Assembly: GCA_947493945.1 (NCBI GenBank)
Contig: CANLSR010000001.1
Span: forward strand, 806,001-870,000
Direction: 5' to 3'
From: an uncultured bacterium
Lineage (GTDB): Bacteria; Bacteroidota; Rhodothermia; Rhodothermales; Rubricoccaceae
Length of the DNA: 64,000 nucleotides
Positions 17,700 through 27,680 of this stretch are shown here, piece by piece. The position numbers and the translations under genes were made by a program. Under the pieces are notes generated by a model. That model saw only the letters and a program-made list of their open reading frames with translations. It was not told where the DNA came from and did no database searches. Within the stretch, counting starts at the first letter, position 1, and each line of letters starts with the position of its first letter.

Positions 17700-17721
17700 G
17701 ACCTCCGTTCCCCGCCGCCGA

Positions 17722-18393
17722 ATGCGCGACCGACTTACCGAGCGACAGAACCAGGTCTACGAGTTCCTGCGCGACTACGTCCGCCGCCAGGGCAAGCCGC
17801 CGACCATCAAGGAGGTCGGTCAGAGCTTGGGCATCCGCTCCACCAACGGCGTCCACAAGATGCTGGTGGTCCTCGAAAAGAAGGGCTACATCACGCGGAC
17901 GCCCAACGAGGCCCGCGGCCTGGAGCTCGTCGACGACGTGGGGTTCGGCGCCGAGGAGGCGCCGGGCGTGCTGATGCTCAAGCTGACCGAGGGCGTGGGC
18001 CGCCGCGCGCGGCGGATGACCTCGGAGACCGCCGACCACCCGCTCCCCCGCTCGCGCCGCCCGCTCCTGATCGACCCCGGCCTGGTGCCCGACGACGTGG
18101 ACCTGGACGACTGCCTGGGCGTGGTCGCGGCCGACGACGGGATGAACGGGGCGGGCGTGCGCAAGGGCGACCTGGTCGTGGTCGAGGAGTGCCACTGGCG
18201 GGACGTGTCGAACGGCGCGACGGCGGCCGTGCTCTTTTTTGACCGCGTGGTGATCCGCCGCTTCGAGCTCGCCAACGGCCGCTTGCACTTCCGCGCCGCC
18301 GACCGGACCTACGCCGACGAGGCCATCCGCCCCGACGACCCGGAGTTCTTCGTCATCGGCCGAGCGCTCGCGATGATGAGGCCGCTCACGTAG
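17722..18393 (+). CDS. LexA-like repressor with degenerate S24 peptidase domain
   Basis: A 223-residue regulator divergent from the dcw cluster. Residues 5-62 are a LexA winged helix (LTERQNQVYEFL, KPPTIKEVGQSLGIRST, HKMLVVLEKKGYITR). The C-terminal half aligns with the LexA self-cleavage domain (VAADDGMNGAGVRKGDLVVVE; FFDRVVIRRFEL; FFVIGRALAMMR). The catalytic serine position holds Gly140 and the lysine position Arg179, and no Ala-Gly cleavage bond is visible. It therefore probably binds DNA and dimerises but cannot cleave itself. The ATG at 17722 is preferred because an upstream start (17644) would place the operators inside the gene. Confidence 0.85.
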   Translation: MRDRLTERQNQVYEFLRDYVRRQGKPPTIKEVGQSLGIRSTNGVHKMLVVLEKKGYITRTPNEARGLELVDDVGFGAEEAPGVLMLKLTEGVGRRARRMTSETADHPLPRSRRPLLIDPGLVPDDVDLDDCLGVVAADDGMNGAGVRKGDLVVVEECHWRDVSNGATAAVLFFDRVVIRRFELANGRLHFRAADRTYADEAIRPDDPEFFVIGRALAMMRPLT

Positions 18394-18534
18394 AAGGTTC
18401 AGGGTTCGTGTGCTGGCTGACCCGGCCAGTGCCGCGTTCGCTCTCGGCGGGGAGCGCCAGCGCAACGAGCGGTCCCGAAGGCCAAAGCGCGGGGGCTTGG
18501 CCGCCGAACCCTGGACGGCGACCCCTGCCCCCTC

Positions 18535-19785
18535 TCACATCGCCAGCTGGCCCAACATCCAGGCGCAGCCGAGCGCGGCGTAGATGCCGAGCACGTAGCC
18601 GGCGACGGCCATCAAGAGGCCGACGGGCGCCATCGCGGGGTGGTACACGCTCGCCACGATCGGCGCCGAGGCCGCGCCGCCGACGTTGGCCATGGAGCCG
18701 GTCGCCACGAAAAACAGCGGGGCGCGCAAAAGCTTGGCCGCCCCGAACAAGAGCCCGATGTGGACCGCCAGCCAGACGACGCCAGTGAGCAGCAACAGCG
18801 GCGCCTCCAGCACGGCGCCGAGGTCGCCCTGGGCGCCGATGGACGTCAGCAGCATGTAGAGCGCCACGTAGCCGATGCGGCTGGCGCCGTCGGCCTCCAG
18901 GGTCCGGAGCTTGGTGAACGAGAGCGCCAGCCCGGCGGTGACGGCGATGAGCACGGCCCAGGTGCCGCCCGAGATGATCGTCGTCATCCGCTCGACGGCG
19001 ACGCCGTCCTCGATCACGGTCCGCATCGGCCCCAGGGCCGGCATGGCGCCGCCCAGCGCGCGCGCCAGCACGGCCGCGCCGATGCCCAGCCCGACGATGA
19101 TGGCCCCGGTCTCGATGGTGATCGGCCGCCGCGTGGTGTCGAGCTGGCGGAGCGTCTCGTTGACGCGGTCCATCGCCGACGTGTCGGCGCCGACCCAGCG
19201 GTTAAAGCGGTCCTGGTAGTTGGACAGGAACAGCAGGATGGCCATCCAGCCGTAGCCCACGACGGTGTCCACGACGATCACCGGGCCGAGGTCGCGCAAG
19301 CCGACGCTCTCTTGGATGGCGACCATGTTGGCCGTCCCGCCGATCCAGCTCCCGCTCAGCGCCGCGAGCTGCTGCCAGGTGTCGGGCGAGTCGACGAGCC
19401 GGCCGACGAGAAGGAACGCAATCGGCGCGCCGATCACGATGCCCAGCGTGCCGACCAAGAGCATGATCAGCGCCAGCCGGCCCATGCTCAGGATCGCCTT
19501 GAGGTCGATGGTCAGCATCAGCAGGAACAGCGCCATCGGGAGCAGGACCGTCCCCATGACGTCGTAGGCCGCGTTCTCGTAGTCGGCCGTGATCGGCTGC
19601 GTCACGCCGGCCGTGGTGAGCAGCATCGGCACGAAGTAGGCCCAGATCACCGGCGGGACGACCTCGAACACCTTTTTGAGCGCCGGCACGCGCGCCAGGG
19701 CGAACACGGCGGCCAGCACCGCCGCCAGCAGCGCGAACGTTTGGACGGGGTCGGTGACGAGGGCGGCGGGTCCGGTGGCGTCCAT
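18535..19785 (-). CDS. DUF819-family membrane protein
   Basis: A 416-residue protein with about ten to twelve membrane helices (for example VPPVIWAYFVPMLLTTAG, LALIMLLVGTLGIVIGAPIA, MAPVGLLMAVAGYVLGIYAA). The motifs LSGSWIGGTANMVAIQE and FVATGSMANVGGAASAPIVA are hallmarks of the DUF819 (YjcL-like) family, whose substrate is unknown; the repeated Gly/Asn motifs resemble those of secondary transporters. It is monocistronic, convergent with the LexA-like gene, and preceded by TATCTTCG at 19807-19814 with a 21-nt leader. Confidence 0.85.
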   Translation of the reverse strand: MDATGPAALVTDPVQTFALLAAVLAAVFALARVPALKKVFEVVPPVIWAYFVPMLLTTAGVTQPITADYENAAYDVMGTVLLPMALFLLMLTIDLKAILSMGRLALIMLLVGTLGIVIGAPIAFLLVGRLVDSPDTWQQLAALSGSWIGGTANMVAIQESVGLRDLGPVIVVDTVVGYGWMAILLFLSNYQDRFNRWVGADTSAMDRVNETLRQLDTTRRPITIETGAIIVGLGIGAAVLARALGGAMPALGPMRTVIEDGVAVERMTTIISGGTWAVLIAVTAGLALSFTKLRTLEADGASRIGYVALYMLLTSIGAQGDLGAVLEAPLLLLTGVVWLAVHIGLLFGAAKLLRAPLFFVATGSMANVGGAASAPIVASVYHPAMAPVGLLMAVAGYVLGIYAALGCAWMLGQLAM

Positions 19786-19806
19786 GCGGTCAGAGGTGGC
19801 GAGCGG

Positions 19807-19814
19807 CGAAGATA
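19807..19814 (-). promoter_or_regulatory. -7-like promoter element for the DUF819 gene
   Basis: TATCTTCG on the minus strand, ending 21 nt before the ATG at 19785; a clean member of the TAnnTTyG set. Confidence 0.45.
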
Positions 19815-19919
19815 GCGGGCGAGCCGCTGGCGGCGTCTACGGGAAGGCTCAGGAGGTGGGGGTCGAGGAAGCGGGTCCTCATTTCTCTACGTCCGCGACG
19901 TTCCCGACCTCCGCACCGC

Positions 19920-20612
19920 CTACCCAGCGCCCAGGTCGAGGCGAGCGTCGCACAGCCGGTCCAGCAGGTCGGCACGGTGGCTGGACAGGACCACCAGGCC
20001 GCCGCCGTCGCGGAAGGCCACCAGCAGGCCCAGCGCGGCCTCGGTCGCGGCGGTGTCGAGGGCGCGGAACGGCTCGTCCAGCAGCAGCACGGCGGGCCGA
20101 GCCGCCAGCGCGGCGGCGAGTTGAGTCTTGCGTGTCATGCCGGCCGAGTAGGTCCGCGTGAGCTGGTGGCGGCGCTCGTCCAGCTGGACGGCGTCGAGCA
20201 GCGCCGCGTGGCGCTCCGCGCTACCGGCGTCCCAGACGCCGCGCTCGCGCGCGATCCACGCCAGCGTCTCGACGGCCGTCAGGAAGCCCGGCAGGTCGGG
20301 CCGGTCGTGGACCACGCCGACCGACGCGAGGTACGCGTGTGGCTGGCGGTGGACGTCGAGGCCGCCGTAGCGGACCGTGCCGGAGGTCGGCGGGCTGAGC
20401 GCCGAGAGCACGCGCAGCAGCGTCGACTTGCCCGAGCCGTTGGGGCCGACTAAGCCGGTCGCGGTGCCGGGCGCGAACGTGTGGCTCAGCTCGCGCAGCA
20501 CGGACGGGCCACCGGGGTAGCGCTTGGTCACGGCGTCCACCGCCAGCGGTTGACTGGCGTCGACCTTCGGTTGGCGGTCAGCGTCGGGGACGGACGGAAC
20601 GAGACTAGGCAT
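19920..20612 (-). CDS. ABC transporter ATP-binding protein
   Basis: A 230-residue ABC ATPase. Walker A is GPNGSGKST (about residues 55-63), the signature is the divergent YSAGMTRKTQLAAALA, Walker B is AVLLLDEPFRALD and the H-loop is LSSHR. The overall shape is like CcmA/ABC-2 exporters. It begins inside the last codons of the upstream membrane gene (8-bp overlap), so the two proteins almost certainly work together. The cargo cannot be inferred. Confidence 0.9.
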   Translation of the reverse strand: MPSLVPSVPDADRQPKVDASQPLAVDAVTKRYPGGPSVLRELSHTFAPGTATGLVGPNGSGKSTLLRVLSALSPPTSGTVRYGGLDVHRQPHAYLASVGVVHDRPDLPGFLTAVETLAWIARERGVWDAGSAERHAALLDAVQLDERRHQLTRTYSAGMTRKTQLAAALAARPAVLLLDEPFRALDTAATEAALGLLVAFRDGGGLVVLSSHRADLLDRLCDARLDLGAG

Positions 20613-21855
20613 GGAGTCGGCGCAGGCGTGCGTGCGAGGCGAGGGTGACGAGGCCGGCGCTCAGAGCCGCCACGGCGAGGTCGATGAGCGCCCACTGCCA
20701 GACCTCGGCCCAGCCCAGGCCGTCGGTGAGCCAGGCCAGCAGCGCCAGCACGCCCGCCAGCGGCGGCAGCCAGCGGACGTTCATCAGGAACCGGGCCGCC
20801 GCCCACCCCCACGCCCCGCCCACCCGGAGCGCCAGCGGGCCGGGCACCAGCGCGTCGGTCGCCGTCAGCGCCACGGCGCCGTTGACGCCCAGGACGACGA
20901 GCGCGAGCGAGGCCACCTCCGGCCCCGCCCCGGCGTCGGCGGCGTGGACGGCGGCCACAAGGCCGAGCCCCAGCGCCACCAGCCGGCCCAGCGGCAGGCG
21001 CCGGTCGAGCGACACCAGCCCGGCCCAGACGCGCGCGCGGATGGCGCGGGGCGCCCAGTAGACCGCGTCGTAGGCGATCGGCTCCCTCCCCTCGCCCGTC
21101 CCCTCGGACGGCTGGAAGGCGTCGGCCCAGACGCCGTTGCTGGTCCAGAACGCCTGGTCGAACGCGCCCCGCTGCCTGTCCTGAGCGGAGCCGAAGGAGC
21201 GGAGCGCGAGCGCGAGCGTGACGGCGAGCAGGATCGCGGGCGCGACCAGCGTTCCAGGTCCGTCCCCGACGGCCCGACCGGCAATGGACAGCGCGCCGCC
21301 GGCCAGGAAGATCTCGGCCGTCAGGCCGAAGCTGGGCACCAGCTCGTCGGGCACCTGGAACTTGAAGGCCGGAAATCGAGCCGTCAGCCCGCGGTAGAAC
21401 CGGCCCTTTTCGCCACGCTCCCACGCCCGGACGCGCAGGCCCAGCGTCGCCGTCCGCACCCAGGCAAACAGGCCGAGGGCGGCGATGCTCAGCACGCCCT
21501 CGGCGGCCAGCAGCGGACGCGCCGCCCCCGCGATCACGACGGCCGGCACCGCCAGCACCGCGACGACGGGCGCCCACCGCCCCAGCTGGCGCCGCAGCAG
21601 TCGGCCCGAGTTCGGGTTCGAGAGCTGCAGCCGCCGCATCGCCGGGTCCGGGAAGAGTAGGTGCGGCGCGGCCACCGACAGCCCGCCCGCGATCAAGATG
21701 CCGACGTAGCGGACCAGCCGGCCTCTCCCCTCTCCGTCCAGCCCGCTGGCGGCCGTGGCGGCCAGCAAGCCCAATGTCAGCGCCAGCACGGCGAAGGCGC
21801 CGATGCGAAAGAGCGTCGCGGCGCGGCTCTGGTCTCCGGGCAAGAGCGCGCTCAC
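20605..21855 (-). CDS. Multi-pass membrane protein, probable permease partner of the ABC ATPase
   Basis: A 416-residue protein with around ten hydrophobic segments (FRIGAFAVLALTLGLLAATA, VVAVLAVPAVVIAGAARPLL, GTLVAPAILLAVTLALALR and others) and large loops. I do not recognise a named family; a role as ABC-2-like permease is inferred from the 8-bp overlap with the ATPase gene. The GTG at 21855 overlaps the Nudix stop (GTGA). The segment SFGSAQDRQRG is encoded by a dispersed repeat at 21175-21201. Confidence 0.7.
   Translation of the reverse strand: MSALLPGDQSRAATLFRIGAFAVLALTLGLLAATAASGLDGEGRGRLVRYVGILIAGGLSVAAPHLLFPDPAMRRLQLSNPNSGRLLRRQLGRWAPVVAVLAVPAVVIAGAARPLLAAEGVLSIAALGLFAWVRTATLGLRVRAWERGEKGRFYRGLTARFPAFKFQVPDELVPSFGLTAEIFLAGGALSIAGRAVGDGPGTLVAPAILLAVTLALALRSFGSAQDRQRGAFDQAFWTSNGVWADAFQPSEGTGEGREPIAYDAVYWAPRAIRARVWAGLVSLDRRLPLGRLVALGLGLVAAVHAADAGAGPEVASLALVVLGVNGAVALTATDALVPGPLALRVGGAWGWAAARFLMNVRWLPPLAGVLALLAWLTDGLGWAEVWQWALIDLAVAALSAGLVTLASHARLRRLHA
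21175..21201 (+). repeat. Dispersed short repeat inside a coding region
   Basis: CCTGTCCTGAGCGGAGCCGA plus AGGAGCG, translated on the minus strand as the tell-tale peptide FGSAQD. It resembles a small repeat (TGTCCTGAGCGnAGtCGAAGGA) that I associate from memory with many unrelated genomes. A degenerate partner lies in pyrG at 22704-22730. Confidence 0.5.
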
Positions 21856-22355
21856 CGGAACGTGCCGAGGTAGACGGTGCCTTGGGGGAAGCCGGCGCGC
21901 GCGTCGTCGGCCAGCCGGCCGGTGAGCGGCTCGGGGTAGAGCGTCAGGTCGGCCAGCTCGGCCAAGGGCACCAGCCGCACGCCGCGGAGCAGCTGGCGGT
22001 CGCCGAGCTCGGGGTCTGCGCCCAGGCGCGCGGCGGCCACGTCGGGCGCGCGGCACGAGAAGTAGAGCGAGACGGCGTGGAGCGGCGGGCGCACAAAGTC
22101 CACGACGTAGCGGAGCGGTCCCACCTCGATGTCGAGCCCGGCTTCTTCCTGAACCTCGCGTCGGAGCGCGTCTGCCAGCCCTTCGCCGAACTCGACGCCC
22201 CCGCCGGGCGGCGTCCAGAACGGGCCGGGCTCCCACAGCCCGTCGTGCTGGGCCAGCAGCACGGCGCCCGGCGCGTCGTCGTCGTCGAACAGCAGCGCCC
22301 CGACGCGCACGCGCACGCGGTCGGCGTAGACGTCGGGGATGTGTCCGTCGGGCAT
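21852..22355 (-). CDS. Nudix hydrolase
   Basis: A 167-residue hydrolase of nucleoside diphosphates linked to another moiety. The Nudix box is complete: GGGVEFGEGLADALRREV then QEEAGLDIE, fitting GX5EX7REUXEEXGU. The rest follows the MutT fold (VRVGALLFDDDDAPGAVLLA at the start). It precedes and overlaps the membrane protein gene, suggesting a three-gene operon with the ABC pair, but a shared function is not evident. Confidence 0.9.
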   Translation of the reverse strand: MPDGHIPDVYADRVRVRVGALLFDDDDAPGAVLLAQHDGLWEPGPFWTPPGGGVEFGEGLADALRREVQEEAGLDIEVGPLRYVVDFVRPPLHAVSLYFSCRAPDVAAARLGADPELGDRQLLRGVRLVPLAELADLTLYPEPLTGRLADDARAGFPQGTVYLGTFR

Positions 22356-22397
22356 CGTGCGAGGTCGGGAAAATCTGCGGCTCGTCGGGTGCCGCTG

Positions 22398-22420
22398 GCT
22401 GGCGGGCGCCGTCCGCCAGC
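22398..22420. repeat. Inverted pair of the GCTGGCGG motif
   Basis: GCTGGCGG (22398-22405) faces CCGCCAGC (22413-22420) across 7 nt, a perfect 8-bp stem in the 126-bp space between pyrG and the Nudix gene. It could act as a terminator for pyrG although it lacks a U-tract. Confidence 0.6.
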
Positions 22421-22481
22421 GGGACGGGGCGTGGGGGCGGGGGCGGGACCTCGGCCGTGGGGCGCGTGGCGGCGGACGGCC

Positions 22482-24287
<1,806 letters not shown>

Positions 24288-24310
24288 CGGGAGGGAGGAA
24301 TGCTCGCCTC

Positions 24311-24318
24311 CGAAGCTA
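24311..24318 (-). promoter_or_regulatory. -7-like promoter element for pyrG
   Basis: TAGCTTCG on the minus strand with a 23-nt leader to the pyrG ATG; one of the best TAnnTTyG matches. Confidence 0.45.
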
Positions 24319-24385
24319 GGGGCGGCCCCGAGTGCGGACCCCGCTATCTCGCCCCCACCCGCCGGTTTCACACTCCGCGTCCGCC

Positions 24386-24406
24386 CGCTGGCGGCCGGCG
24401 CCAGCG
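24386..24406. repeat. Inverted GCTGGCGG-type hairpin between pyrG and DUF4177
   Basis: CGCTGGCG (24386-24393) pairs with CGCCAGCG (24399-24406) around GCCGG. A 22-bp core starting one base upstream is identical to the hairpin at 24651-24677, so the small gene between is bracketed by the same element. Confidence 0.65.
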
Positions 24407-24414
24407 CGGCGCGC

Positions 24415-24621
24415 CTACGGCCCCGGCGCGCCGCGCTCGAAGTAGAGGTACACGTAGACCGCCGCCCCAAACGACGTGGCGTCGGTCGAGGCCAGCCGCC
24501 ACCCGTCGGCGGCGTAGCGGTCGATGATCTCCTGGGCCTCCGCCTGCGACGACTCGGCGATGTGGTTCGTGTTGAGCGTCAGCTTGGAGTAGTACGTGCG
24601 GGCCTCGACCTTGTATTCCAT
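24415..24621 (-). CDS. Small DUF4177-type protein
   Basis: A 68-residue soluble protein, [17 protein letters not shown] followed by an amphipathic helix ([20 protein letters not shown]) and a beta hairpin ([11 protein letters not shown]). The 'YKV...[14 protein letters not shown]...YLYFER' layout is typical of the DUF4177 family of unknown function. It is bracketed by two nearly identical hairpins (24386-24406 and 24651-24677). Confidence 0.65.
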   Translation of the reverse strand: MEYKVEARTYYSKLTLNTNHIAESSQAEAQEIIDRYAADGWRLASTDATSFGAAVYVYLYFERGAPGP

Positions 24622-24650
24622 CGTCGTGCGGGCGGGCTAGAGACAACCCG

Positions 24651-24677
24651 CCCCGCTGGCGGCCGGCGCCAGCGGGG
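24651..24677. repeat. Inverted GCTGGCGG-type hairpin before DUF4177
   Basis: A perfect 11-bp stem CCCCGCTGGCG / CGCCAGCGGGG with a GCCGG loop, in the 73-bp space between the M16 peptidase stop and the small gene. It may work as a terminator for the peptidase transcript. Confidence 0.7.
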
Positions 24678-24694
24678 CGAGATCAAGGCGGAGA

Positions 24695-27517
24695 CTACTC
24701 GACCGGCAGCAGCGTCACGCGGACGTACCGCTCGGTGTCGAGCGCCTCCCGGGCCTCCTCGGCCACCTCGTCCTGGGTGACCGCGGCCGCGAGGTCGGCC
24801 TGGTCGAGGGCGTCTTGGGCGTCCTCGCCGCGGCGGGCGGCCTCGGTCAGGACGCCGAGCCAGTAGCGGTTCTCCTGGAGGTTGGTCTCCCGGCCGCGCC
24901 GCTGCTGCTCCTTGTAGGCCGCCAGGTGCTCGGGCGCCGCCTGGCCGTCCTTGAGCATCTGGACCTGCTCGAACACGGCCGCCACCAGCTCGTCGACGCG
25001 CTCCGGGTCGGCCCCGAACGCGATCTGGACCTGGTACTGGTCCGTGTCCCGGTCGATGCTGGGCCGCACGCCGACGCCGTAGACGCCGCCGCGGTCCTCG
25101 CGGAGCTCCTCGCGGAGCATCTTGGAGAGCACGTCGGTCATGGCCCCCAACCGAACGCGCTCCTCGCGGTCGTCGGCGTCCATCTCGCCGTGGAACACGA
25201 TGGCGACGCGGGCCTGGGGCTCGACGCCGGCGCGGACCGTCTTCTCGACCACGCCCGAGGGCGGCTCGACGTCGAACGTCCGCGCCTCTTCCTCCCGTCC
25301 GCCGCCGGGCAGCGACGCGAGGTAGGTCTCAACGAGGGGCCGGACGGCGGCCGGGTCGAAGGCGCCGACGAGCGCGAACGTGAAGTCGGAGACGTCCGAG
25401 AACCGGTCGCGGTAGAACGCGAGCGAGCGGTCGAGGTCGGCGCGGTCGAGGCCGGCCAGGAACTGCGAGAGCGTCCGGTTGCGCGGGTCGCCGTTGGCCA
25501 GCGTCGCGCTCAGGGTGTCCTGGAACGCGGCCTGGGGCGTGGACGCGGCGTTGGCGAGGAAGCCGCGCGTCTGGGCGACGCCGGCCGCGAACGCGTCCTC
25601 GTCGCGGCGCGGCGCGGTCGTGTAGAGGTAGACGAGTTGGAACAGCGTCTCCAGGTCGGCGGGCGCGGCGCGGCCCGAGAACCCCTCGGTCTCGGCCGAG
25701 ATGGACGGCGAGAGCTGGACGATCTGGCCCGAGAGCTTCTTGCCCAACGCGACCGCGTCGAACGCGCCGGCGCCCGACTGGCCCACGACGCCGTCGGCGT
25801 TGCCGACCACGTCGAGGTCGGCGGCCGGGAGCAGCGACGTGCCGCCGGGGCTGGTGGCCGAGAAGAGCACCTCGTCGGCCTTGAACGTCGTCGGCTTGAG
25901 GACGACGGTGGTGCCGTTGGACAGCGTCCAAGTGGTCGTGCCGAGGTCGTCGTCGGTGTCCTCGTCCACGATCCGGCCGGCGGTCGGCGCCGTCGGCACC
26001 AGCGGCTCGTCGACCGTGGCGTCCTCGTACGCCGTCAGCTCCTCGCTGGCGACGCCCGCCAGCACGGCGCGCAGCTCGGCCTCGGTCGGCACCTCGACGC
26101 CGTCGCGCTGGGGCGCCTGGACCAGCACCACGCGGTCCTGGTCCGAGAGCAGGCGCTGGGCGACGGCGTCGAGCTCGTCCAAGGCGACCGTCGGGATCAG
26201 CTGCTGGGCCAGGGCGAGCTGGGTCTGGGGCGCGACGACGGGCTCGTCCTCCAGGAACGCGTTGACGTAGGCGCCGGCGAGCGCGCGGCTCGGCTGGTTG
26301 TCGGCCTCGGCGACCTGGGACTCGAGCTGGCGCAGCAGCGAGGCCTTTTGGCGCTCGAACTCGCCGGGCGTCACGCCAAAGCGGCGGACGCGCTCGGCCT
26401 CGGCCGTCAGCACGTCCAGCGTCTCGTCGATCTGGCCCTCCTTGGCGAGGCCGACCAGGAACCCGCCGCCGACGGTCCGGACCAGCCCGCCGTTGGCGGC
26501 GACGGCGAAGGCGAACGGCGAGTCGGGCGTCTGCTGGATCTCGCTCAGGCGCTCGCGCAGGACGGCGAAGAACAGGTCCTCGACCAAGGCGGCCCGGGCG
26601 TCGGCGACGGTGTTGACGCGCGTCGGCGGCGCCTTGAACACGACCTGGACCACGGTCTGGGGCGCCTCGGGGTCGGTGGCGACCGAGACCAGCGTCTGGT
26701 CGTTGCCCGGCACGGTGTAGACCGGCCGCGGGGGCGCGTCGGCCGGGTTGGCCATGTCGGCGAACCGCTGGCGGATCATGTCCTCGACCTCGGCGGGGTC
26801 CACGTCGCCGACCACGACGACGGCCATCAGGTCGGGCCGGTACCAGTCGCGGTAGAACCGGCGCAGCGCTTCGGGCGGGGCCGTCTCGATCACCTCGGGC
26901 AGGCCGATGGGCAGGCGGTCGGCGTAGCGGGAGTCGGCGAAGAGGACGGGGAACTGCTCGCGGTTCATCCGCTCGCCGGCGCCCTGGCCCAGCCGCCACT
27001 CCTCCAGGACCACGCCGCGCTCGCGCTCGATGGCCGAGTCGGCGAGGGCGATGTGGCCGGCCCACTCGCGGAGCACGTCGAGGCCGGTCGAGAACACGTC
27101 GGCCGAGTCGGTCGGCACCTGGAGCATGTAGACGGTCTCGTCGAACGACGTGTAGGCGTTGAGGTCCGGCCCGAACCGCGTGCCGGCGCTCTCGAGGTAG
27201 CGGACGAGCTCGGGCTCGGCGAACCGCTCGGTCCCGTTAAAGGCCATGTGCTCCAGGAAGTGGGCCAGCCCGCGCTGGTCCTCGGCCTCCAGCACGCTGC
27301 CGGCGTCGACCGCCAGCCGCAGCTCGGCGCGGCCCTCGGGCTCGGTGTTGGCCCGGACGTAGTAGCGGAGCCCGTTGTCCAGCGTCCCCTGGCGCACGGC
27401 GGCGTCGAACGGGAGCGCGGCGTCGGCCGCCATGGGTTGGGCGCCGGCCGGGGCCGCCAGCGGGGCGGCGAGGGCGAGCAGGAGCGCGAGGCGGGCGGCG
27501 AGTCGGGGACGGGTCAT
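24695..27517 (-). CDS. Secreted M16-family zinc peptidase (pitrilysin-like, two-domain)
   Basis: A 940-residue protein with a signal peptide (RLALLLALAAPLAAPAGAQ, cut expected near residue 27) and two M16 halves. The inverted zinc motif HFLEH is at residues 86-90 in RGLAHFLEHMAFNGT, with the distal glutamate region ERERGVVLEEWRLGQG. The second half (from about residue 530) lacks the motif, as usual. It probably degrades peptides in the periplasm. ATG at 27517 is chosen because it starts the signal peptide. Confidence 0.93.
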   Translation of the reverse strand: MTRPRLAARLALLLALAAPLAAPAGAQPMAADAALPFDAAVRQGTLDNGLRYYVRANTEPEGRAELRLAVDAGSVLEAEDQRGLAHFLEHMAFNGTERFAEPELVRYLESAGTRFGPDLNAYTSFDETVYMLQVPTDSADVFSTGLDVLREWAGHIALADSAIERERGVVLEEWRLGQGAGERMNREQFPVLFADSRYADRLPIGLPEVIETAPPEALRRFYRDWYRPDLMAVVVVGDVDPAEVEDMIRQRFADMANPADAPPRPVYTVPGNDQTLVSVATDPEAPQTVVQVVFKAPPTRVNTVADARAALVEDLFFAVLRERLSEIQQTPDSPFAFAVAANGGLVRTVGGGFLVGLAKEGQIDETLDVLTAEAERVRRFGVTPGEFERQKASLLRQLESQVAEADNQPSRALAGAYVNAFLEDEPVVAPQTQLALAQQLIPTVALDELDAVAQRLLSDQDRVVLVQAPQRDGVEVPTEAELRAVLAGVASEELTAYEDATVDEPLVPTAPTAGRIVDEDTDDDLGTTTWTLSNGTTVVLKPTTFKADEVLFSATSPGGTSLLPAADLDVVGNADGVVGQSGAGAFDAVALGKKLSGQIVQLSPSISAETEGFSGRAAPADLETLFQLVYLYTTAPRRDEDAFAAGVAQTRGFLANAASTPQAAFQDTLSATLANGDPRNRTLSQFLAGLDRADLDRSLAFYRDRFSDVSDFTFALVGAFDPAAVRPLVETYLASLPGGGREEEARTFDVEPPSGVVEKTVRAGVEPQARVAIVFHGEMDADDREERVRLGAMTDVLSKMLREELREDRGGVYGVGVRPSIDRDTDQYQVQIAFGADPERVDELVAAVFEQVQMLKDGQAAPEHLAAYKEQQRRGRETNLQENRYWLGVLTEAARRGEDAQDALDQADLAAAVTQDEVAEEAREALDTERYVRVTLLPVE

Positions 27518-27680
27518 CGGGCCGAGGATGTGGGCAGACTGTGTGCCACGTATCGTACGCACAGTCTCGCCCTGCGTCGTGGCCAATCGTCCGCCCCTCC
27601 CCGAACCCCGTGCCGCGCTGGCGGCGGCCACCGCCGGCCGGGGCCGGATCGCCGGCCGGGGCCGACCGGCGCGCGGGCCG

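Noticed and set aside
17644..17721. An earlier start for the LexA-like gene (GTG at 17644)
   Set aside because: It would put both palindromes and the promoter element inside the coding region and add 26 residues not found in LexA proteins.
18400..18513. Inverted repeat CAGGGTTCG / CGAACCCTG between the LexA-like and DUF819 genes
   Set aside because: The arms are 96 nt apart with no U-tract; too weak to call a terminator.
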